Assembly (NCBI GenBank): GCA_030386875.1
Contig: CM059567.1
Location: 54,110,020-54,174,019, forward strand
Origin: Morinoia aosen
Lineage: Eukaryota; Arthropoda; Malacostraca; Amphipoda; Talitridae
Length of the DNA: 64,000 nt
Direction: 5' to 3'
Part shown: positions 29,634 to 40,492 of the stretch, piece by piece
How the letters are laid out: the number at the start of each line of letters is the position of its first letter
How positions within the stretch are numbered: the first letter of the stretch is position 1
The notes under the pieces: generated by a model
Told to the model about the DNA's origin: nothing
Seen by the model: only the letters and a program-made list of their open reading frames with translations
Database searches by the model: none
Translations under genes and position numbers: made by a program

Positions 29634-32600
29634 TGTAGCATATCGCTACAAAAGCGTAAAAATTATAAACTTGTCATTCGCACTTAAATAAAATAATTAT
29701 TAGAATTAAAAATCTTACTCTAATTTATTATTAATTATCTTCTACTTCTAATTCGTAATCATTGAAGTTTGTGTGTAAATACATGAGAGACAAAATAATC
29801 AATCGACATTTCGAGTTTTAAGCAGCCCGAATTGGCAACATCCAAGCGCGTCGTCTGAACAGAGCGTTACTCACTCTCTCTTGTGCTTTGGTGGCTTGTG
29901 CATACAACGTTCTCGTGAGTGCAAGTGAAATTTAGGGTTAGAATAGAAAGAAACCGGGTAAAGTATATGTGCCATGTGTTTTTTCGTGTGTATTGTGTTT
30001 AAACGTAAAGATCTGCTCAGTGTCGTGAGTTAGGGATAAACTCTAAATTAGCGTAAGATTCTTAGACTAGCATGTGTTATCTAGAGTGCTCACGCGGCGA
30101 TATAGAGTGAATATTGCGTTGTGCGCCAAGCGCCATCCATGCCCTCTTCCCCCGTGCACCTCAGAGGTCTTATAAGCGGTGAGCTCTTTAGGGCCCGCGC
30201 ATTTGGTTCGCATCCCCGTCCTGTTGCATCCTATCAGACGCAACCAGCAAAAAAAACTCAAATATGATCTTTAAAAATGACACAATAAATGTCCAAAAAA
30301 TAGTCACCCCAAAAATGACCTTTCTGCCCGCAAACAAACAGGGATACTTTTAAAGAGCATTTTGCAACTGACCGCCTCGCTCAAATTACAGGGAGCATTA
30401 CATGACCTAACTGTTGCACTGGCTACAGGAGGCATTTAAGGATTCTTATGTCTCTTTCGCCAACATATCATCGCTAGAAAAATATTCGTGGCAGTCATTG
30501 TACTCACTACAGGAGCGCTGGTTACCGAAATTTCAGGCATAGTTGCGTTACTAGTTTGATGTTTAGGTATTACAAATTACCTTACTGCTCAACTGAGCTT
30601 AATGATTGCTCAAGCGAAAATTAATTGAGGCTGCAATACAAATACAATACAAAATTAGTGTTTCAGGCTACAATACAAAATTACTTGAAACACTTATAGC
30701 AACACTTCGAGAAAATAGTGCCACTCACATTAAAAACAGCTCTCATAACATCTTAAAAACAGCTCATGTCTAGGGGTTATTGAACACACTGCTTGCACTC
30801 TGCAAATGCAAAAAAACTGCCTGGCAAAAACTCTACTTCTGCTGACGAGCGCTTTTACGCGGCTCGGCCGATGAATGTATGAAGGGAGGCGCACTGCACG
30901 CTGTCTGCCTCATGCTCAATAAATATCTAGGCTGCAACGGAACTGTAACAATTATAAATATTTATTGTTGCTGCGTTACTTATCTTAAATTGTAGTTTTA
31001 GTTGTCGTTGTTGTCGAACGATGTCGCGGTCTCTGCAGTCGTTGGAAGCGATGCACCGTTACTGCTTCGTCCGTAGCACGAAAATAACGTAGCTGTAGTC
31101 GGTTGACACACCTCGTAGATGTAGTTTAAGATCTGTAGCCGCCCTCTCGCAGATCTCTGAAGCTCTCTGTAGACGCTGTCCTTATTCTCGGTTTCTTGTT
31201 GCTCTGACTGTCTCTTCAGATTCTTCTTAGAAGTTATAATTCTTGTCGTCACCAGACGATCTTCTCGGTAGTTCTCTTAATTTCTCTGTAGTTATCAGTA
31301 ACCTCCTCCGCCGTGTTGATTTGCTGAAGTCACTGGATCTTCTTCTCAAACTTCTGTACTTCTCAAACTTCTTCTTCTCAAACTTCTGTACGTCGAATAC
31401 TATATCTACTTGACTTCCCAAATATATCTTCACGAATTCGTGGGTCCCCATACTGGCCACCAAATATACAGGCAGACAGAGGTTAGAGATAACAATGGAG
31501 AACTGCAGAGTTTACTGGTAAGGATGTTAACAGGACGGGGATGCGAACCAAATGCGCGGGCCCTAAAGAGCTCACCGCTTATAAGACCTCTGAGGTGCAC
31601 GGGGGAAGAGGGCATGGATGGCGCTTGGCGCACAGCGTGTCATTTCCAAATTCACGTGTTGAGATTTCATACTAGATATTCAGCTAACGTCCTTGTTTTT
31701 TTTCATTACCGCAAATTATATATTGCGGTTGCCAGTATCATATCGAGAATTATTCATAAACTGACTCGTGAACGAACGCGGCTAAATTGCCGGCGTTCTT
31801 TGTTGATAGTGTGTCTTTGTGTTCCAAATGGCGGAGCATACACTGCCGTCTCCTGTCACTACTCCGTGACTTTAATTGCATTATAAGCATGTGTTATAAT
31901 AGTATTTTTCTTTTTACAAAACATACTTGCAGTAGTTTCTTCTTAAAAAGTGTTTCAACGTGAGATAATAATTAAAAATGTCTCTTAATAATCTCGTATG
32001 TTTATAAATTACGACTATTATTCAGGTCTATGCTTGCTAAAGTTTCTTTTAGTTTCCTTTTCTTTAATTTCATACTCCTTAAATCGCGTTTAATCGTACA
32101 TATTTCAATATAAATCATTATCAAAATTTAAAGCACTTCTGCTTATTATTTTTTGTGACAAAATACCTACTAGCATATGCCTTCACGAATACGTACGATG
32201 TATGCCGGTGGTTTATCGCCAATGGCGACGCGTAAAAACCGTCGGGTTACTCGTCGCACTGATTTTCATGCTTTCGTTTTTTTTGCGCATATCTCCTTTC
32301 TGTGCAAGCAAAAAGTTTAGTGTTTCCTTTTTATTGTGGATATTATTCCTTAATTTTTATTAATTGCAAATGATATTTATCCGTGATTTTCAGTAGGATT
32401 TATAGCAATGAAAGTAGGATTCCTTTTCTCTGTTGATTCTTGTACGGAGATAGGGATGTTTCTAGAGCACTGAACAAGCGTTAATTCTCAGTATTACGCA
32501 ATTTTAGCCGTGTTATGTCTTTTCGCGGTTTCATGAATCGTGTGTTAGGAAATCACGTGTTTTTCCAAAAACTCCACCAATTTAACCTCCTATATTGCTG

Positions 32601-33641
32601 TCCTGCAGATTCATTCGCGGTTTCATGAATCTTGTGTTATGAAATCACGTGTTCTTCTTTTCCAAAACTCCACCAATTTAACCTCCTATATTGCTGTCCT
32701 GCAGATTCTTGCAAAAGTTGCAGTCTCTTGATATTTTCATGATATTCCGTAGATCTTGTGTTTCCTTGCATGTAGTTTCGGTAATGAATAACGATTGTCA
32801 CTACCGGAAAGTCTTAAACCGCATGCTCTGAAATTAAAGCCGAAGGCATTTGTGAACAAGTTGCCAGTTACAAAAGAATCTGTCCTTTCTCCTTGAGCTT
32901 TGCCAAAAGTGAGAATCCCTAAAGATAGCTCGTGTCTGATCTGTAGGATTTCTCGGAGTTGCGTGTGGGCGTTTATCATGTCGATGTTGGGGACTGTCAG
33001 CACTAGAATTTTCCGTGATGTCTCCTTGGACGGCTCATCCAGCGTTCGTTGTTTTGCAGACCTCATCGTCATCACCAACGCCAACACACCAGCACTCCCT
33101 GGGCCTGAGTGGGATTGACTTTGTTGGATTTAGTTTTCACTTAACTGGTTTTCACTGAACTGGTTTTACTTGAACGGGCCCGACCTTAGCTGGCCTCATC
33201 TTACCAGTCTATACTTGCCTTGGCTTTACGTTTTGTTTGTCCCGCTTGCTTGGGCCTTAACACTAATTGACTCATCGGAATTGCCCCAAAACTCGAGTCT
33301 ACTTGCCTGGCCTCAACTCAATTAAATTGCCCTTAACAATCGCCTCGGGTCGTTTCCAAGTTTTATAAAATTGGGTTAGAATCATCTTTAAACCACACAC
33401 ACACACGCGGTCGACTTCAGCATTTCTCCAGGAGCCTACCGCCTGCCAGGACTGCGAACCATCGTCAGCCGAGTCCCTCAGAAGAGCAAGATTTGGCAAA
33501 TCCTTTTTCGGCTCTCCTCAAGAATAAAACTACCAACGAAAAGCTGAGTTCCTGAGTGCTTATTATCCTTTCTCATGGTCTATTACAAATGCTTATCGAG
33601 GTCGTTTAGGACTGGCTATACCCCACGGCCAAAACTTAACA
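29634..33641 (+). repeat. Gypsy LTR3, split by a 1515-bp insertion
   Basis: It is the LTR sequence with an insertion at 30120-31634 and a GCGT duplication. Private differences include CTCGTGAGTG, GAAAGTAGG, GGGATGTTTC, TGAAATTAAAG, a missing T near 33148 and the end CTTAACA. It is followed by CACA, the array target duplication. Confidence 0.93.
30120..31634. mobile_element. Non-autonomous DNA transposon, 106-bp perfect TIRs, 4-bp TSD
   Basis: The ends 30120-30225 and 31529-31634 are perfect reverse complements, starting TGTGCGCCAAGCGCC. GCGT flanks both sides (30116-30119, 31635-31638), and the uninterrupted site is seen in LTR1 and LTR2. The interior has no recognisable transposase. A 4-bp duplication with TG...CA tips is compatible with Ginger-like or Sola-like transposons, but the superfamily is not proven. 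Each TIR contains GGTTCGCATCC, resembling a Pol III B box. Confidence 0.92.
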
Positions 33642-33645
33642 CACA

Positions 33646-34355
33646 TGTGTATGAATAGACTCGTTACCGTGCAAAGTAATCCAAGTCACCTGCTCCCTCA
33701 CAGGATCGACTGGACCACACATTCATGCACTCACAAACACGTATGAAACCAAACCCTAACCTCTTAATTTAAGGAGCTTACCTCCTCCGGGTTCACCCTC
33801 CTGGTTCACTCTCCGAGTTTATGCTCCAAGTTTCCCCTCCTATTTAACTTATGAAACTGGAAGGCCTGCATCCCTGCAGCTAAGCCGCTAAAACCTCCAG
33901 TCGTGACTACCATTGGGTCGAGAGTCCCATTCTTACCGAGTTTTCCCAACCGGTAACAAATCCCATACTCAGCACTCAATTCACCACTCACTTGGTGTCG
34001 GAACCTCCCACACTTACACCATCATCGACTTCACACTCCAGCACGCGCTTCACAAGCCTGAGCTGAACGAATCGTCTGAAGTCCTGCAACCTCCTCGGAC
34101 TCTCCCCAAGGACGTCTCTCGAACAAAAATCAAGCCTCTCACTTCGGCGTTCAACCTTCTCCTCAATAAATCCCATACCGGCGAGTGAAACTATTCTCTC
34201 ATTTTCCCCCGGTGTTGGCTTGTGGTAATTTTGTTGTTTCATGGATTATTAGACGCTAGAAATATTGCGTCCGAACCCCATCCTTAACTCCTTCTGAGTC
34301 AGTGGCCATATCAATTCATTTGCAATTCAATGTGCTTAAACAAGCACTGGTGACC
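33646..34355 (+). repeat. TGTAGTG-family LTR, copy c, right part plus primer-binding site
   Basis: It continues the LTR interrupted at 14717 and matches 40493-41489 (CTCCCTCACAGGA, GGAAGGCCTG, TACCGAGTTTTCCCAACC, CACACTCCAGCACGCGCTTC). AATAAA at 34163 may be its polyadenylation signal. It ends in a hairpin (34332-34347) followed by TGGTGACC (34348-34355). Confidence 0.7.
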
Positions 34356-34514
34356 GCCATTATCAAAAGAACATCTTCCTTGTCAATTGAATAATTCCTC
34401 AATATCAACCATTAACTCGCAAATCTAGATCATCCAAACCATTCTAACAGCTTGATCTCAAAGCTTCCAATTCAAGTCCTTTAAATCAAATTCCCACTTT
34501 GGGAAAAGTTTATA

Positions 34515-34725
34515 AGCACGCCACGTATGGTTTGTCTATTAGTACGCCTCGTATATTTTGTCCATTAATATGCCTCGTATGGTCTATCTATTTGTACACC
34601 TCTGATAGTTTGTCTATTGGTACACCTCGTATAGTTTGTCAATTATTATGCCTCGTATGGCTTTTCTATTTGTACACCTCTGATGGTTTGTCAATTAGTA
34701 CCTACTCCTCGTACGGAACTTTTGT
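34515..34725 (+). repeat. Minisatellite, ~29-bp unit
   Basis: About seven degenerate copies of a unit like TATGGTTTGTCTATTAGTAC followed by CGCCTCG or ACCTCTGA. Confidence 0.8.
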
Positions 34726-34854
34726 TTTAGGGCGTCCTATATTACGAAACTTTTTAAAACCCAATATGTTGACACGTATCTCATGTGGCCACTTAGAAAA
34801 TAAACGTTTTTCTTTCATTCTTTTTTTCTTTGGTGCACTGGATTTTCTTGGAAG

Positions 34855-35130
34855 TGCTCGCGGTGGCACAGCGATTAAGGGATTGGACTTGTATCTTGGA
34901 GTCGCGGGTTCGTATCCCGGCGCTGGCGCTGCGATTTTCCCCGTTGGGTTTAAGGGAAAGCTCAAGCACAATACCCCACTCGACCCAGGTGTCGGAAATG
35001 GGTACCGGCTGACGGGGGAACCGTCATGGTGTCCTATATATAGTGTTAGTTATAAGACATTTGAAAAACCAATGCTTAAGATCATTTGTATCAGGCTTGA
35101 TTGGAAATAAAGCATCCCAAAGATGCCGAT
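34855..35130 (+). mobile_element. tRNA-derived SINE, copy 1
   Basis: An A-box-like TGGCACAGCGATTAAGG (34864-34880) and B box GGTTCGTATCC (34907-34917) lie 26 bp apart, forming a tRNA-like head. The body contains AATGGGTACCGG. The 3' end has a small GCATC/GATGC hairpin and a T/G-rich tail. The same body and 3' end recur in minus orientation at 40920-41216. Any open frame is incidental. Confidence 0.85.
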
Positions 35131-35170
35131 GTTTGTTATGTTTGTTTGTTTAAAATAACTGTCTCATTAC

Positions 35171-35440
35171 TTATTTTTAGGAAGCGTTTGAATGGAGAGT
35201 TATCAAAATTTGAATATGATGTCGATGTTTCATTTGCAGTGCTTGTAGAACCATCATTGTGATCATCAACCTGTGTGACCTTTTTTGTAGTAGAGTGTAG
35301 AGCACTCGACAATGAATTATTATTGATGCTTGCATCGATTTTCTTGGCAAGGGATTGATCATCAGTAAATGTACCCAGACGAATCATTGATGATCTTGAG
35401 GGCCTTGGAACACCAGCAGCTGATTGGTCGCCATCTTCAA
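35171..35440 (-). CDS. Candidate internal exon of an unknown gene
   Basis: On the minus strand a frame is open across 270 bp. It is bounded by a possible acceptor (..TTGAATAG, 35441-35442) and donor GTAATG (35165-35170). The encoded ~89 residues are S/T/N/D-rich and include G-V-P-R-P-S-R-S-S-M-I-R-L and S-P-F-K-R-F-L-K, more protein-like than the surrounding DNA. The pyrimidine tract is weak and I do not recognise the product. It could equally be a chance frame or captured exon. Downstream exons were not found. Confidence 0.25.
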
Positions 35441-35444
35441 CTAT

Positions 35445-36388
35445 TCAATGTTATTATCAAGCGTTAATACAATATTTTAAGGAAATGAAACAGGCGTTCA
35501 ATAGATCGATTCAGTTATTTAAAAGAATTAAGAATCGAAAAGCCTTGTTCGAGGCATAAATTCATGATTTTTAAGGAATTTTGATTCGAACACCTTTGTT
35601 CAGTATTTAATACTGACATGAAATAGGAACTGAATGTCGAACATGGAATAATTATTGAGTTTTTAGCGGGATAGAAAAAAATACAGCAACAGAACATCAT
35701 ATGCCAACACTACTCTCTAGTTATGACGGGAGGTTGACGGTGACCCAACAACAATTAAACCGTCGCAATTTTCCCGAGGTGCGTAAGATTTTTCAAGTGA
35801 AAAAATACGACCTATTTGTAAGGGTCGTACAGAAAATACGTTCGCAACAGCTGGTAGCAGTTTGCAGCTCACAGAAATAAGTTTTTATCACTAAAATAGT
35901 CGTTTTAGATGTAAGATCACCGGCACTGAGCAAGTTTGGATGCTTACTAAATTTATTACGCACATATTTCTTTTCCAAAGTTGTTCGATAATCAGTTCAG
36001 TTCGATATTTGATGAATTACCGTATAAGACAAAATAAAACATAAATACAAAAAATAAAGAACTCTGACATATGAAAGTATAAATGTTTAGTGTCAATATT
36101 ACATTAGTTGCCGGGGGAAAGTTGATTGCATGTAATTTAAAACTGGTTTTTTTTTTGAAATGCAATGAGATTCTAAAATGCAGATGTTAATTTCATTAGA
36201 TGCGCTAGATAATTTTGAAGACGTCTAACCGCACTGGATTATTATACTTCTCTGCATGAGAATGGGCTGAAGAATGAGAATTGAGATAGAACGGAAAGGG
36301 ACTGATTGGTGCTAAAAACTTCCTGCTGGCATGCTCTGCAATAGTAGTCCCACGAGCATGCGTCCAATAGTCCAGCTCGAGTAGTCTG
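35445..36388. other. AT-rich stretch, nothing recognised
   Basis: No gene, RNA or repeat signature could be supported. Confidence 0.5.
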
Positions 36389-37307
36389 TAGTGAACTCCC
36401 CCAGCCGCACTTCAGCCTAATTTCATAAATTATTAAAACTATCTTCTAAAAATTAAATAAGATTAACACAATCATTCTTACAATTTTAGATTACAAAATT
36501 CATTTAACATTACCCCGAAATATATTAAAATTTGAACCGAAAATACTTCGATATTTTCGAAAATTAGCTCTCATGCGTTTTGATGCAGAACCATTTCGCA
36601 AGCTCTTCCGTTATCGTACGTATGTAAAGCCAGCCCTCCAGGCAGAATCCGTCATTCACGTAAGAGAACCGTCTGAGTGTAGTGCTTGGGCCCCAGAGGG
36701 GCATATGAAGCCACGAGACACTCCATACTCCACTGCCACATTCACCTACCGTGCCATCTTAAGCTCACAAATATGATAGGCAAATACCTCGGTAGGAAAG
36801 TAACCGTTCAGAAAGACCTGAACGCAGCTACACATCAACAAGGCTTCATTCAACCCACATCATTGGGGAGAAACTGCCTCCTTCCTCTCCTTCTTCCTTC
36901 CTCAATCACCATTACCCTCGTCAACCCACCAGAACGGGGTTGAGTAATTCTCGTCAGCTATTAAACCACTTAGTCGCTTCAACACTCCCCTGGGAACACC
37001 TGCACACAAAGCCTTACGCAACCTTACACTCGCCATCTCACCATCACTACCGCGAGCCGGGTGCCGCCCTACTCAAGATCGGACCAGGAATGGTTCACCC
37101 TGAAGCGACAGACGGTTAACAGCCCTTCGTTACCTCAATAAAGGCCAGGCGAGCAACACCAAATCTTTCCTTTTGTCCTTCTTTTTGGTCCAGTCCGTGG
37201 TAAAAACTTGATTGACTTGATGCCGTAGAGCATCCAAACACCGTCCTTAACTCCTTCTGAGTTTGCAAATCATTAAATTCAACGCGCGTCCCCTCGCGCT
37301 GGTGACC
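36389..37307 (+). repeat. TGTAGTG-family LTR, copy a, with primer-binding site
   Basis: It starts TGTAGTGAACTCCCCCAGC and matches 37939 onward closely for ~330 bp, then diverges (internally deleted or a subfamily). TCAATAAAGG at ~37137 may be a polyadenylation signal. It ends with a GCGCG/CGCGC hairpin (37284-37299), then TGGTGACC (37300-37307). Confidence 0.7.
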
Positions 37308-37938
37308 TCTTTAATTTTCTTGCTCTTCAAGCTTCACATAATTAAATTGAGTTCCCCAACTTTGGACCAACATTAAAAGTCCCGCTCAAGTTCTACTGTT
37401 AGGATGGATATGTTTGTTTGCCATCCATTTCTTTATCATTTGTTTAAAAAAGGAATTGAATCCCGTTGTTCTTGCCAAGCCGTGCACACTGGTATGCATA
37501 ATAAAAGATATGCGGAAATATAAGATTAAAAATGAGCGGATGCCTAACAATATGTCAGTAAAGCTAATTTTGTTGTTAAATCTGAGAGAATGCCTGCTGG
37601 GTGCATGCAAAAAAAAATTATTGTTCAAAAGGTCATTCGTGTTAGAATTGGAAGAATTGTAGATGTCACGTTCTTACGGAGAAACGAAAGTGAAAGATTT
37701 CAGTGAGATTGCATAAAGGGAAAAATAAATTAAAAGACTAACGCGGGAATATGGATTGACAATGAATAAAAACATGACATTGGGTGATAAACTCCGTAAA
37801 CTTTGTATGCTAGAAAGAATGGGCCAAAAAAAGACATATTCTACGATAGAAGTTAATTTTGGCAGTCCACTCATGTTAGCAATAAGTTGTAGGGCTTTAA
37901 TGGGGAATTGGCACAGAGGGAGATAGAATAAAGAAAAC
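37308..37938 (+). other. Remnant of LTR-element interior between copies a and b
   Basis: 631 bp between the copy a primer-binding site and the copy b TG start. A purine-rich stretch (37912-37938) directly precedes TGTAGTG, fitting a polypurine tract. No gag or pol remains visible. Copies a and b may be the two ends of one deleted element. Confidence 0.5.
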
Positions 37939-39090
37939 ATGTAGTGAACTCCCTCAGCCGCACTTCAGCCTAATTTCATAAATTATTAAAACTATCTTCT
38001 AAAAATTAAATAAGGTTAACACAATCATTCTCACAATTTTAGATCACAAATTTCATTCAACATTACCCAGAAATCTATTAAAATTTGAACCGAAAATACT
38101 TCGACAGTTCCGAAAATTAGCTCTCATGCCGTTTTGATGCAGAAACATTTCGCAAGCGCTCTTCCGGTATCTTACGTATATAAACCCAGCCCTCCAGGCA
38201 GAGTCCGTCAGTCATGTAAGAAAACCGTCTGAGTGTAGTGCTTAGGCCCCAGAGGGGGAAATGTAAGTAACAAGTATTAAATGTTAAGTGTTAAGCTAGA
38301 GTTTACCTCATTTAATCAGTTGCATAGATGTGTCTAGAGACTCCAATACATTCAACGTGTCTGTGTAAATAGAACCCATTTTTGTGATTAACTTAGAAAC
38401 ATTCTCTTCTCTGTGTTTTTATTTGTTGTGCCAGTGGTTAACGATGAACAAGCTTACTGTGCCATCTTGACCATTGTTGCTTCTTTTTGTTTTGCTAATT
38501 ACTCCATTGTGCCTAGAAGCATTTTTTATTTACTCATCTGAATTATCTAGAATGTGAGGCCTTACCTTTTTCTCATATTTGGTGTCTAAGATTCCGCTTA
38601 TTTTTGTACCTCAGTGCTGTAGCTATTTTACTTCTAGTTTTTAGTTCATTTAGTATACATACGAAGTTGTGTTTTGCCTTTAGGAATTATTTCCCAGTCG
38701 TGGACTCTTGTAAGTTTTAGTCCCAGCAGCATGCTGAGTAATGAGTATAGTTTTATGGGTGACTCAAGTCCCAACCATCCTAATCGCAGCAGTTAGCTAG
38801 TTACTGCCAGAATCCTGGTAGCCAAGCCAGAATAATCAAATCTCACTAGCCAATTGCTAACTATGAACAAGATTGTGTTTGTTGCTTGATATCATGATAG
38901 AGCTTATGACCAGTTGGTCTTGAACACCGATTCTGGGTATTAAGATGATTCAGACTGCAACTCGGGCGCTAGAGCTGCGGACTGACCTTAGCACTAGACT
39001 CCTGTCATTGTTCTTCCTGTGAGTGTGCAGCCATGCGACAGTCTTTCACATGTGTATAGACAGGCTTGTTATCGTCAAATTTAATCCAGC
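37939..39090 (+). repeat. TGTAGTG-family LTR, copy b, left part
   Basis: It begins TGTAGTGAACTCCCTCAGC. It includes CTTTCACATGTGTATAG at ~39046, the uninterrupted form of the Gypsy array target. It is split by an insertion at 39096-40487. Confidence 0.75.
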
Positions 39091-39095
39091 CTGTT

Positions 39096-40487
39096 TTAAT
39101 ATGGTGCAGACATTCTGCACCATATTACAAAGATAATGTGATTTTCTTTCTAATATGAAATTGTAAAGCAACCATGTAAAAAAAGCAAGAAATTCGTTGT
39201 GTGATCACCCATTTATACTGCAGTATTACGCTTATAGTTATATGCTTATAATAATGTGATACCTATGTCGGTTTATCAATTGCCGACAATTTGCGCCATA
39301 TTTCAAAGATGATGTGATTTTTTTTTTTTTTTTTTTTCTTCTAATATGAAACCTTTATAGGACATTAATGTTTTCTTTCTTATTCACGTCCCACAATCGT
39401 TTTCATGTTTCAGACTTAGGTAGACTGTTTTGTGCCACTATTTGTAGTACGAAATTTTATAAAATTCATGCGATAATAAAAGATATTTTCTCCGTTTCCC
39501 TCGGTTGGAATTTCTGGTTTATACTGACTGGTTTACGCTGATATTCGTGCACATGCTTACTTGTAGATATCTGTACGTGTGCACGCTATGCGTATGACAC
39601 TAAATAGAATGCATATGTATTGCCTCGATGCATAGAAATGCATTTGTGTATCCTTACGAGTTTGGTGTAATTATGTGCGTGCATGTGTATATGTATACAT
39701 TTGCGTGTATATGTGCACACATGTGTGTACTAGACTGACAACTAGCATTTTACTAGAGATAATGGTCTTTTTTCTGTTCACTCTCAACTTGTAACATTAC
39801 CTAACTCGTCATCTCTTTATTATTGTAAAGCATTCATGTAAAAACTATATATTTGTTGCGCGATCATCCACTTTTTGTTTAAATAAAATGCTTATCAACT
39901 AATGACCGCTATGTTAAAATTGTTGGATTAGAAATACAAAACTTATTATCTTCTTGGTCCTCATGCTTATGTGTGCGTGTATACATGTATATGTATGTGT
40001 GTATATGCACATGTATATATATGTATGAATATATATATATGTGTGTGTATATGTATACGGATGTATATTTATATATATATGTATATTTTTTTCATGCTTC
40101 CTCAAAATGACACTTTTGAACATTGGCCGAAACAAGCGATTCATGTATTATTTCCTGGCATCAAGAATTGCAAGAATTGCGAAGTTTTATGTCATGTACA
40201 TGTAAACTGTCAAAAGTGTTTTCACCTCACAATGAAAATGCATCGTCCATGAAATTGTGTTGTCTATTATAATTATCATTACATGTATTATCAAATGTAG
40301 ATTAAGCAAGATTAGGAGTACATTGCCCTCAATCATATATTTTCGACTAGTGACACGAGTTTTACAATACTCGTGTGTGTGTATCATCTAAGTGTATTAA
40401 TTTTAAGAGATTTTAAAAACCAATGATAGTACTTTTGTACCATCTATATTGGAAATATACTGTTTTTCTTTTCTTTTTCTTTCTTTT
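39096..40487. mobile_element. Unclassified 1392-bp insertion with 5-bp TSD
   Basis: CTGTT flanks it (39091-39095 and 40488-40492), and joining the flanks restores the LTR order seen in copy c. The left end starts TTAATATGGTGCAG with a small palindrome. The right end is a pyrimidine run. A module (ATTACAAAGATAATGTGATTTT) repeats at 39122 and 39298. The section 39790-40380 matches 11228-11560 in reverse complement. No coding. Confidence 0.55.
39960..40095. repeat. TA/TG-rich microsatellite
   Basis: Alternating TATG/TGTA runs with repeated ATATGTATG motifs. Confidence 0.85.
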
Positions 40488-40492
40488 CTGTT

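Larger units (their letters stand above)
14718..33641 (+). mobile_element. Ty3/Gypsy tandem array: three LTRs, two internal regions
   Basis: The layout is LTR1 (14718-17207), internal 1 (17208-22175), LTR2 (22176-24665), internal 2 (24666-29633), LTR3 (29634-33641 including a 1515-bp insert). LTR1 and LTR2 are both 2490 bp and both internals are 4968 bp. LTR3 minus its insert and target duplication is 2489 bp. CACA flanks the whole array (14714-14717, 33642-33645), and there is no duplication around the middle LTR. The empty site is represented by the related LTR at 39052 (TTTCACATGTG). Confidence 0.95.

Noticed and set aside
14718..33641. An endogenous retrovirus with envelope
   Set aside because: The stop of the integrase frame is 41 bp before the next LTR, leaving no room for an env gene.
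39971..40252. 93-codon plus frame and its 76-codon antisense
   Set aside because: Mostly translated TA/TG microsatellite.
40344..40390. Helitron 3' end (hairpin followed by CTAA)
   Set aside because: The next base is G rather than T, sequence homologous to the other copy continues past it, and the 5-bp CTGTT duplication does not fit Helitron insertion.
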